This document shows positions 6,721 to 12,308 of a DNA stretch of 12,308 bases, in pieces (the stretch's first letter is position 1; each line of letters begins with the position of its first letter). This DNA comes from CAVVDT01 sp964568825. GTDB lineage: Bacteria; Pseudomonadota; Alphaproteobacteria; Rhizobiales; Aestuariivirgaceae. Position numbers and translations under genes: made by a program. The notes beneath the pieces were generated by a model. The model did no database searches. It had not been told where the DNA came from and worked only from the letters and a program-made list of their open reading frames with translations. The stretch spans positions 1 through 12,308 of the forward strand of contig CAZMSA010000109.1 in the NCBI GenBank assembly GCA_964568825.1, read 5' to 3'.

Positions 6721-8484
6721 CTAATCGCCAGCTTCATCGTCGCCCGGTTCTGCTGCGCCGCCATCGGCGGGCGTGACGTCGACGATCTCGGCGCCGGGAA
6801 AGCGTGCCAATACGGCACGAACAGCCGGGTGCTCGCGGGCATCGGCGAACAGGCCCTCGCGCGCCGACTTCTTTTGCACGCCGAGCGGTGGTGCGCCGCC
6901 GGAGCGGGCCACCGATATCATCCAGCGCCTGCCCGTCCAGGCTTCCAGCCGCCGTGCCAGTTCGCCCGGCAGCCCCGGCGGGGCCTCGGACTCCAGCGCC
7001 ATCTCTATGCGTCCGTCTTCCACCCGGATGGGGCGGATGAAGCGCTCGATGTCGCTTTTCAGCTTGATGTCGCGGCGCTCGCCAACATAGGCGGCAACCT
7101 CGGCGAGGGAGGAAAACCCGACAGCCGGCGCTGCAGCGGGAGCCGTATCAGCGGGCCGGGCCGTGGCCCGCTCGGCCGGCGCGGTGGATGCAGCGGTCTC
7201 GCCACTGCTGTTGGCATTGCCGGAACGCGAAGCGGTGGCCTGCGGGGCCGGCGGGCTTTGCTCGGGCCCGATCGGATGGCTCATCGGCCGGCGATCGCCA
7301 CCATCCTGGCTCAAGGCGCGCACCAGTTCGGCCGGATCGGGCAGGTCGGCGGCATAGGCGAGCCGGATCAACAGCATTTCCGCCGCCTGCGCCGGCTGCT
7401 CGCTGAGGTCCATCTCGGCGAGGCCCTTGAGCAACATCTGCCAGGCCCGCGTCAGGTGGGCCATCGGCAGGGTCTCGGCCAGCCGCTTGCCGGCCAAGCG
7501 ATCGTTTTCGGAACGCGCCGCATCATCGGCCGATGCCGGCACCACCTTCACCCGCGTCACCCAGTGCACCAGTTGCGCAAGATCAGACAGGATGGCCTGC
7601 GGGTCGCTGCCGCGCTCGTACTGCGCCGCGAATTCGGCAAGTGCGCCGGCGGCATCGCCGCCCATGAGCTTTTCGAACAGCTCGATGATGCGGCCGCTGT
7701 CGGCCACCCCCAGCATCACCGCCACGGCATCGGCCTCGATGCGCTCACCGCCATAGGCGATCGCCTGGTCGAGCAGCGACAGCCCGTCGCGCACCGAGCC
7801 TTCGGCGGCGCGGGCGATGAGCCGCAATGCCTCGTCCTCGGCGCTGGCGTCCTCGGCCTTGAGGATGCCCTTGAAGTGCTCGATCAGCAGCGCCGAAGAA
7901 ACGCGGCGCAGGTCGAAGCGCTGGCAGCGCGACAGGACGGTCACCGGGACTTTTCGGATTTCGGTGGTGGCGAAGATGAACTTCACATGTTCCGGCGGCT
8001 CTTCCAGCGTCTTCAGCAGCGCGTTGAAGGCGTTCTTGGAGAGCATGTGCACTTCGTCGATGATGTAGACCTTGGTGCGCGCCGAGATCGGCCGGTAGCG
8101 CACCTGCTCGATGATCTCGCGGATGTCATCGACGCCGGTGCGCGAGGCGGCGTCCATTTCGATGACGTCGACATGACGCGATTCAAGGATCGCCTCGCAA
8201 TGCTCACCCGTGACGGAAAAATCCATGGACGGGCCCGTATCGCTGTCGGGGCCCACATAGTTGAGGGCGCGGGCGATGAGCCGTGCGGTCGTCGTCTTGC
8301 CGACCCCGCGCACCCCGGTCAGCATGTAGGCCTGGGCGATGCGCCCGGTAGCGAAGGCGTTCCTCAGGGTGCGCACCATCGCATCCTGGCCGATCAGGTC
8401 CTCGAACACCTTGGGCCGGTACTTGCGGGCGAGAACCCGATAGCCCGGTCCGGCAGGTTCGCTTGAGTTCGCTGCTACGTCCAT
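6721..8484 (-). CDS. dnaX: DNA polymerase III subunit gamma/tau
   Basis: This is a 587-residue clamp-loader ATPase and replisome organiser. The AAA+ core starts with YRVLARKYRPKVFEDLIGQD and shows Walker A GVRGVGKT (57-64, Lys63), Walker B YIIDEVH (Asp143, Glu144), sensor I FATTE and the SRC motif (185-187) with the arginine finger. Where E. coli has a four-cysteine zinc module, only Cys96 remains (GEHCEAI), as I recall for other alphaproteobacterial DnaX. A proline/alanine-rich linker (about 385-450) precedes a C-terminal tau-like domain and an acidic tail. I see no A-AAA-AAG slippery site, so a separate gamma form by the E. coli mechanism is unlikely. ATG 8484 was chosen over an in-frame GTG at 8496; neither has a strong binding site. 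Confidence 0.96.
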   Translation of the reverse strand: MDVAANSSEPAGPGYRVLARKYRPKVFEDLIGQDAMVRTLRNAFATGRIAQAYMLTGVRGVGKTTTARLIARALNYVGPDSDTGPSMDFSVTGEHCEAILESRHVDVIEMDAASRTGVDDIREIIEQVRYRPISARTKVYIIDEVHMLSKNAFNALLKTLEEPPEHVKFIFATTEIRKVPVTVLSRCQRFDLRRVSSALLIEHFKGILKAEDASAEDEALRLIARAAEGSVRDGLSLLDQAIAYGGERIEADAVAVMLGVADSGRIIELFEKLMGGDAAGALAEFAAQYERGSDPQAILSDLAQLVHWVTRVKVVPASADDAARSENDRLAGKRLAETLPMAHLTRAWQMLLKGLAEMDLSEQPAQAAEMLLIRLAYAADLPDPAELVRALSQDGGDRRPMSHPIGPEQSPPAPQATASRSGNANSSGETAASTAPAERATARPADTAPAAAPAVGFSSLAEVAAYVGERRDIKLKSDIERFIRPIRVEDGRIEMALESEAPPGLPGELARRLEAWTGRRWMISVARSGGAPPLGVQKKSAREGLFADAREHPAVRAVLARFPGAEIVDVTPADGGAAEPGDDEAGD

Positions 8485-8571
8485 CGGCCGCTTCACGTTG
8501 GGGCGAGATCGGGATCAGTTCGGACCGCCTCGATCCGGTGAGCCGGACTTTCAGGCGATTCCGCGGGATTA

Positions 8572-8669
8572 GAGCACGATTCTGCCAAAAACGCCGGCAA
8601 TTTCAGCATCGCGCTGCCAGAGCATGATGCCGAAAAGTGGCAAAGCACTTTTCGGATAACATCATGCTC
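8572..8669. repeat. Hyphomicrobiales-type intergenic palindrome between dnaX and SRP RNA
   Basis: GAGCATGAT (8620-8628) pairs with ATCATGCTC (8661-8669), and inside it CCGAAAAGTG (8630-8639) pairs with CACTTTTCGG (8646-8655) around the loop GCAAAG. All 19 pairs are Watson-Crick. This GAGCATGAT..CCGAAAAGTG..TTTTCGG..ATCATGCTC pattern is a familiar dispersed repeat of Rhizobiales intergenic regions and may belong to the RIME-like mosaic elements. Just upstream, TTAGAGCACGATTCTGCC (from about 8571) looks like a decayed second copy of the left arm. It lies in the leader or promoter region of dnaX; any effect on dnaX expression is inference. Confidence 0.75.
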
Positions 8670-8683
8670 AAACTCTCAAGACC

Positions 8684-8731
8684 GATCAGCCTTTATGCAA
8701 TTGGGTGATTTAACCCAATTGCATGCTGATC
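8684..8731 (-). repeat. Strong 19-bp bulged inverted repeat at the 3' side of the SRP RNA
   Basis: ATGCAATTGGGT (8695-8706) and ACCCAATTGCAT (8713-8724) form a perfect 12-bp stem with a 6-base loop. The stem continues, after a 4-base bulge CTTT on one side, with GATCAGC (8684-8690) and GCTGATC (8725-8731). On the minus strand it begins 4 bases after the predicted SRP RNA end, so it is well placed to end or process that transcript. No T-run follows, so it is not a textbook intrinsic terminator. A protein operator for dnaX is another possibility. It is more AT-rich than its surroundings. Confidence 0.6.
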
Positions 8732-8735
8732 CAGT

Positions 8736-8831
8736 GGGAGGTTGGACAAGCAACCCGTGCCAGTCTCGTTGGGGCTGCTTCCTTCCGGACCTGACCCGGT
8801 TGGCGAGCGGCGCGTCCGCTGCCAACCTCCC
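8736..8831 (-). ncRNA. ffs: Signal recognition particle RNA, 4.5S type
   Basis: On the minus strand, 8795-8773 reads GTCAGGTCCGGAAGGAAGCAG and onward, the near-invariant apical domain of bacterial SRP RNA: the GGAA tetraloop plus the asymmetric internal loop that binds the Ffh M domain. The ends pair: GGGAGGTTGG at the 5' end with CCAACCTCCC at the 3' end. This gives a single hairpin of about 96 nt, the size of bacterial small SRP RNA without an Alu domain. With Ffh and FtsY it targets nascent membrane proteins. It lies upstream of dnaX on the same strand, the order seen in many bacteria. The exact ends are inferred from the terminal helix. Confidence 0.96.
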
Positions 8832-8837
8832 GGATTG

Positions 8838-8868
8838 AGTATATCGGCTTTTGCGCCGCCGGTTGCAA
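8838..8868 (-). promoter_or_regulatory. Promoter of SRP RNA
   Basis: On the minus strand TATACT (8843-8838) stands 6 bases before the first G of the SRP RNA helix (8831), the right place for a -10 element. The best -35 candidate is TTGCAA (8868-8863), but the 19-base spacer is longer than usual. TGCAAC shifted by one gives 18. Confidence 0.55.
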
Positions 8869-8978
8869 GCCCGAAGGGCTGCGAACATCAGTCCGCTTGA
8901 TCGTCTTCAATTCCCCATGCAATGATGAAAAGCGTGGGTATGGTGGCCATCGCCCGTCGACAACGGCAAGGGAGCGAG

Positions 8979-10040
8979 ATGGAGCTGATTGAACCAGGCC
9001 ACGGCCGGGGGGGAGGTGACCTGACGGCGGGACCGGCGGTGCTGGCCTCGGCGGCGACCGGTATCGTGGACTATATCGAGAAATATCGCGGCGACGTGGA
9101 CTCGATCTTCGGCAACTCCGGCCTGGCGCCGGAAATGGCCGGTGCCACCACCCTCAAATTGCGCCTCAACGATTTCTGCACCCTGTTCGAGGAAGCCGCC
9201 GCGCGCACCCGCTTCGACAATTTCGGCTTGTGGTTCGGCAACCAGTTCCAGCCGCGCGATCTCGGCCTGTGGGGCTATGCGGCGATTTCCGCGCCCACCC
9301 TCGGGGCCGCGGTCGGCAATCTGGTGGAACTGTTCCGCTGGCAGCAGGACTCTTCCATGATGCGCTTTTCGGCCATCGAGGAAAATCTCGTGAGCCTCGA
9401 ATACCAGATCGAAGCGCCCGACATCGTGCAGCGTCGCCAGGACGCCGAACTGTCGCTGGGCATGTTCCTGAACGTGATCCGCGAATGCCTGGGCCCCGGC
9501 TGGTCGCCCGAGGAGGTGCTGTTCGAGCATCCCCAGCCGGCCGAATGGAAGGACCACGAGCGCGCCTTCGGAGCACCGGTCTATTTCGCGCAACCGACCA
9601 ACGCCCTGATCTTCCGCGCCGACGTGCTGGAGCGGACGATGCCGGCCCGCGATGCCGTCCTGATGACCTTGATGCGCAACTGCCTCGTCGAACTGGGCCG
9701 CGCGCCGTCGGGACCGCGCACCCTCGTCGATGCGGTGCGCAGTGCCGTGCGCAACCACCTGCCGCGCGGCTATCCGACGCTTGAAGCCATGTCGGACGAA
9801 TTGCGGGTGCCGCGGTCGGCCATCCAGCGCGCCCTCAACCGGCTCGGCCTCACCTTCAAGGACCTGGTCGAGCGCACCCGCTACGACCTGGCACTTTCGT
9901 ATCTGGAGCAACGGCATCTGCCGCTGTCGGAAATCGCCTTCCTGCTCGGTTATTCCGAGCTTTCCGCCTTTTCCCGCGCCGTCCGCCGCTGGACCGGCAA
10001 ATCGCCACGGCAATTGCGCGTAAGACTCGACGACGCCTGA
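8979..10040 (+). CDS. AraC-family transcriptional regulator
   Basis: This is a 353-residue regulator. The C-terminal AraC DNA-binding domain (about 249-348) has two helix-turn-helix units: the first around LEAMSDELRVPRSAIQRAL, the second ending in the family signature LGYSELSAFSRAVRRWTGKSP. The N-terminal region (about 25-220) resembles the arabinose-binding-like domain of the AraC subgroup whose members sense small organic molecules; the ligand is unknown. ATG 8979 is preceded by AAGGGAG with a 4-base spacer, better than the in-frame ATGs at 8922 and 8940, which lack a binding site. It is 124 bp upstream of an aldehyde dehydrogenase on the same strand, so control of that gene, and possibly of itself, is likely but unproven. 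A weak promoter candidate is TTGATC (8897) with AATGAT (8921). Confidence 0.9.
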   Translation: MELIEPGHGRGGGDLTAGPAVLASAATGIVDYIEKYRGDVDSIFGNSGLAPEMAGATTLKLRLNDFCTLFEEAAARTRFDNFGLWFGNQFQPRDLGLWGYAAISAPTLGAAVGNLVELFRWQQDSSMMRFSAIEENLVSLEYQIEAPDIVQRRQDAELSLGMFLNVIRECLGPGWSPEEVLFEHPQPAEWKDHERAFGAPVYFAQPTNALIFRADVLERTMPARDAVLMTLMRNCLVELGRAPSGPRTLVDAVRSAVRNHLPRGYPTLEAMSDELRVPRSAIQRALNRLGLTFKDLVERTRYDLALSYLEQRHLPLSEIAFLLGYSELSAFSRAVRRWTGKSPRQLRVRLDDA

Positions 10041-10164
10041 CATCAGGTGTGCAGCGCCTGCATGGCTGGCCTCCCTTGCCACGCGCCGGTCGTGCATGGC
10101 ATTGAGGCGCCACGGTTGCCATATTCCTCTCATTCACATCTCATCAATCTGGAGGCTCGACAAC
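10041..10164 (+). promoter_or_regulatory. Regulator-to-dehydrogenase intergenic region with repeated 8-mer
   Basis: TGCATGGC occurs at 10059-10066 and again at 10093-10100, 34 bp apart in the same orientation. Direct repeats are the usual geometry of AraC-family sites, but two 8-mers can arise by chance. The palindrome CCTGACATCAGG (10036-10047) overlaps the regulator's stop. I see no convincing promoter. TGGAGG (10150-10155) is the binding site of the next gene, 9 bases from its ATG. Confidence 0.3.
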
Positions 10165-11616
10165 ATGTTGCGCAGGACCGATTTCTACATTGACGGGCGC
10201 TGGGTGGCGCCGCTCGAACCCAAGGATTTTCCCGTTATCAACCCGGCCGACGAACAGCCTTTCACCACCATCTCGCTGGGCTCGGCCGCCGACGTCGACA
10301 AGGCGGTTGCCGCCGCCCGGCGGGCGTTTGCGACCTGGAGCCTCACCAGCCGCGAGGAGCGTCTGGCGCTCCTGGAAAAGCTCGCCGCTCTGTATGAAGC
10401 CAACGCCGATGAGATGGCCCGCACCATCTCGCGCGAAATGGGGGCGCCGATGACGCTGGCGACCCGCGCCCAGGCAAGTGCCGGCCTTTCCCACATTCGC
10501 ACCTTCATTGCCGAACTGAAGGAATTTACCTTCGAGCATCCCCTGAAGCCCGACGTCACCGACGAGCACATCGTGCTCGAACCCATCGGTGTGTGCGGCC
10601 TCATCACCCCGTGGAACTGGCCCATGAACCAGATCACCCTAAAAGTGATCCCGGCACTGGCGGCCGGCTGCACGGTCATCCTCAAGCCCACCGAACTCGC
10701 CCCGCTCAACGCCATGCTGTTCGCCGACCTCATTCACGAGGCGGGCTTTCCGGCCGGTGTGTTCAACCTGGTGAACGGCGACGGGCCGACGGTGGGTGCC
10801 GCCATGTCCGCCCATCCCGGTATCGACATGATGTCGTTCACCGGCTCGACCCGGGCCGGCATCGCCGTCACCAAGGCGGCCGCCGACACGGTGAAGCGGG
10901 TGACGCTGGAACTGGGCGGCAAGTCGCCCAACATCGTCTTCGCCGACGCCGATATTGGCAAGGCAGTGAAGGTGGGCGCACTGCATTGCTTCAACAACAC
11001 CGGCCAGTCGTGCAACGCCCCCACGCGCATGCTGGTGGAGCGCTCGGCCTACGGCGCCGCCGTCGAGGTGGCGGCCGCAACCGCCAATGCGTCAACCGTG
11101 GGCGATCCCGCAACCGAAGGGCGCCACCTCGGGCCGCTGGTGTCGCAGGCCCAGTACAACAAGGTGCAAGGCCTCATCGAGAAAGCCATTGCCGAAGGCG
11201 CCCGGCTGGTGGCCGGCGGCCCCGGCCGTCCCGAAGGCGTCAATCGCGGCTATTTCGTCCGCCCCACGGTGTTTGCCGATGTCTCCAACAACATGACGAT
11301 TGCCCGCGAGGAAGTATTCGGCCCGGTGCTGGCGATGATCCCCTTCGACACCGAGGACGAGGCGGTCTCCATCGCCAACGACACGCCTTATGGCCTCGCC
11401 GCCTACGTGCAGTCCGGCAACCAGGCCCGCGCCCAGAAGGTGGCGCGGCGGCTGCGCGCCGGCATGGTGCAACTGAACGGCGCCATGCGGGCGCCCGGCA
11501 GCCCGTTCGGCGGCTACAAGCAGTCCGGCAACGGCCGCGAGGGCGGTCGCTGGGGCATCGAGGATTATCTCGAGGTCAAGGCCATCGCCGGCTGGCAGCC
11601 CGAAGCCGAAGCCTGA
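10165..11616 (+). CDS. NAD(P)-dependent aldehyde dehydrogenase
   Basis: This 483-residue ALDH-superfamily enzyme oxidises an aldehyde to a carboxylic acid. The catalytic residues are present: Asn151 in TPWNWP, Lys174 in ILKPTE, the cofactor loop FTGSTRAG (225-232), general base Glu249 in LELGGKSPN, nucleophile Cys283 in GQSCNAPTR, and the cofactor-ribose contact Glu383-x-Phe385 in EEVFGP. It ends with FGGYKQSGNGREGG. The length fits the classical ALDH family. The substrate cannot be read from sequence. ATG 10165 has TGGAGG 9 bases upstream; the 23 in-frame residues further upstream are not ALDH-like and lie in the intergenic region. It follows an AraC-type regulator and converges on an SHMT-family gene with a single base between stops. 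Confidence 0.95.
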   Translation: MLRRTDFYIDGRWVAPLEPKDFPVINPADEQPFTTISLGSAADVDKAVAAARRAFATWSLTSREERLALLEKLAALYEANADEMARTISREMGAPMTLATRAQASAGLSHIRTFIAELKEFTFEHPLKPDVTDEHIVLEPIGVCGLITPWNWPMNQITLKVIPALAAGCTVILKPTELAPLNAMLFADLIHEAGFPAGVFNLVNGDGPTVGAAMSAHPGIDMMSFTGSTRAGIAVTKAAADTVKRVTLELGGKSPNIVFADADIGKAVKVGALHCFNNTGQSCNAPTRMLVERSAYGAAVEVAAATANASTVGDPATEGRHLGPLVSQAQYNKVQGLIEKAIAEGARLVAGGPGRPEGVNRGYFVRPTVFADVSNNMTIAREEVFGPVLAMIPFDTEDEAVSIANDTPYGLAAYVQSGNQARAQKVARRLRAGMVQLNGAMRAPGSPFGGYKQSGNGREGGRWGIEDYLEVKAIAGWQPEAEA

Positions 11617-11617
11617 T

Positions 11618-12308
11618 CTAGCGGTAGATCGGATGACGGCCCGCCAGCGCTGCGACCCGCTGGCGGGCCGTTTGCGTCTGCCCGGCGCCACCCGCCAGTG
11701 CATCGACGACATCGGCGATGACCGATCCCAGTTCGGCGAAATCGGCTTCATCGAGGCCGCGCGTCGTTGCCGCCGCCGAGCCGAGACGCAGGCCCGACCA
11801 GTCGGCGGGTCGCGCAACATCGAACGGCACCGGGTTCTTGTTGGAGGTAATGCCGGCGGCATAAAGCGCATCCTGCACCGCCTGGCCCTTGAGACCCTTG
11901 GGCCTGAGATCGAGCAGCACGATGTGGGTATCGGTGCCGCCCGAGACGACAGCGACCTGGCGGTCCATCAGCGTCCTGGCCAGCGCCCGGGCATTGGCCT
12001 GGACTTTTTGGCCATAGGCGCGGAATTCGGGTTTCAGCGCTTCGCCGAGGCACACCGCCTTGGCGGCGATCACCTGGGTATGGATCGAACCCTGCACGCC
12101 CGGGAACACCGCCGATTGCAGTTTTGACGCGAAACCGTCATCGCGTGACACGATGACCCCGCCGCGCGGACCCCTGAGGGTCTTGGTGGTGGTGAAGGTG
12201 ACCATGTCGGCATGGGGAACCGGCGATCGATGTACGCCCGCCGCCACCAGCCCGGCGATATGCGCCATGTCGACCAGGAGGTGCGCGCCGACCTTTTCGG
12301 CGATGGCG
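11618..12308 (-). CDS. Serine hydroxymethyltransferase family, 3' part only
   Basis: The C-terminal part (about 229 residues) of a PLP-dependent SHMT-family enzyme; the 5' end lies beyond the right edge. Canonical SHMT converts serine and tetrahydrofolate to glycine and methylene-tetrahydrofolate. The fragment opens AIAEKVGAHLLVDMAHIAG, with the Asp that holds the PLP ring nitrogen. The Schiff-base Lys is in TTTKTLRGPRGG (codon 12182-12184), and the carboxylate-binding Arg in SGLRLG. Departures from glyA are clear: Thr (codon 12185-12187) replaces the His before the Lys; GSIHTQVIAAKA replaces GGPLMHVIAAKA; and DVARPADWSG replaces DPRSPFVTSG. It may be a paralogue with a different substrate, for example of the alpha-methylserine hydroxymethyltransferase kind, rather than housekeeping glyA. 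The family call is firm; the exact reaction is open, so no symbol is given. Confidence 0.85.
   Translation of the reverse strand, partial: AIAEKVGAHLLVDMAHIAGLVAAGVHRSPVPHADMVTFTTTKTLRGPRGGVIVSRDDGFASKLQSAVFPGVQGSIHTQVIAAKAVCLGEALKPEFRAYGQKVQANARALARTLMDRQVAVVSGGTDTHIVLLDLRPKGLKGQAVQDALYAAGITSNKNPVPFDVARPADWSGLRLGSAAATTRGLDEADFAELGSVIADVVDALAGGAGQTQTARQRVAALAGRHPIYR
11638..11669 (+). terminator. 12-bp hairpin after the aldehyde dehydrogenase, inside the SHMT coding end
   Basis: GGCCCGCCAGCG (11638-11649) and CGCTGGCGGGCC (11658-11669) are a perfect 12-bp inverted repeat with an 8-base loop, 21 bases past the dehydrogenase stop. GTTTGCG follows on the plus strand, so the T-tract is poor. It lies within the coding end of the converging SHMT-family gene. 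A small palindrome, GATCTAGCGGTAGATC (11615-11630), covers both stop codons. A role as terminator of the plus-strand transcript is plausible but unproven. Confidence 0.4.

Noticed and set aside
6829..8466. Long plus-strand open frame of 545 codons
   Set aside because: It is the antisense shadow of dnaX; the translation is rich in His, Arg and Gly with no family resemblance, and the minus strand has unmistakable clamp-loader motifs.
8736..8831. CRISPR-like or tRNA-like structure from the paired ends
   Set aside because: The GGAA-loop core and terminal helix identify a 4.5S SRP RNA; there are no spaced repeats and no tRNA arms.
8676..8922. Short minus-strand frames of about 70 codons over the SRP RNA
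   Set aside because: They cover the conserved SRP RNA and flanking hairpin; there are no binding sites, and the RNA explains the conservation.
8907..10133. Long minus-strand open frame of 408 codons
   Set aside because: It is the antisense shadow of the AraC-family regulator, with no protein-like signatures.
1..12308. Mobile element, prophage or defence island
   Set aside because: No transposase, integrase, toxin, nuclease-helicase or phage-like gene is present; all genes belong to housekeeping or common metabolic families and composition is even.

Overview
The window looks like ordinary chromosomal DNA from a GC-rich alphaproteobacterium, most likely Hyphomicrobiales (Rhizobiales). The reasons are the protein sequences (IF-3, GAPDH, a DnaX that lacks most zinc-module cysteines, an ABHD10-like hydrolase), the high-GC codon use, and intergenic palindromes of the types scattered through Hyphomicrobiales genomes. 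Genus assignment is not possible by eye.

Layout. Positions 1-267 are non-coding and hold a strong hairpin and a degenerate repeat. An ABHD10-like alpha/beta hydrolase (268-1053, minus) is divergent from infC (1202-1741, plus), which starts at an ATT codon behind a clear ribosome binding site. infC converges on a haloacid-dehalogenase-type HAD hydrolase (1749-2477, minus), which is divergent from a plus-strand run of gap (GAPDH), rpe (ribulose-phosphate epimerase) and rmuC. A second copy of the degenerate repeat, with a long inverted repeat, lies between the converging rmuC and recR. The minus strand then carries the conserved cluster SRP RNA - dnaX - ybaB - recR (8831 down to 5724), with two palindromic elements between the SRP RNA and dnaX. 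The right end has an AraC-family regulator and an NAD(P)-dependent aldehyde dehydrogenase in tandem (8979-11616). They converge, with a 1-bp gap, on the 3' part of a serine hydroxymethyltransferase-family gene that runs off the right edge.

How the genes work together. gap and rpe supply central carbon metabolism (glycolysis and the pentose phosphate or Calvin cycle). ffs, dnaX, ybaB and recR are the widely conserved housekeeping group for protein targeting, replication and recombinational repair. rmuC is a further DNA-maintenance gene. The AraC regulator plausibly controls the aldehyde dehydrogenase next to it, but no substrate can be named.

I found no defence system, prophage, insertion sequence, CRISPR array or undescribed multi-gene system. 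The observations most worth checking are the SHMT-family protein, which has Thr where canonical SHMT has His just before the PLP lysine; the ATT start of infC; and the palindromes between the SRP RNA and dnaX.
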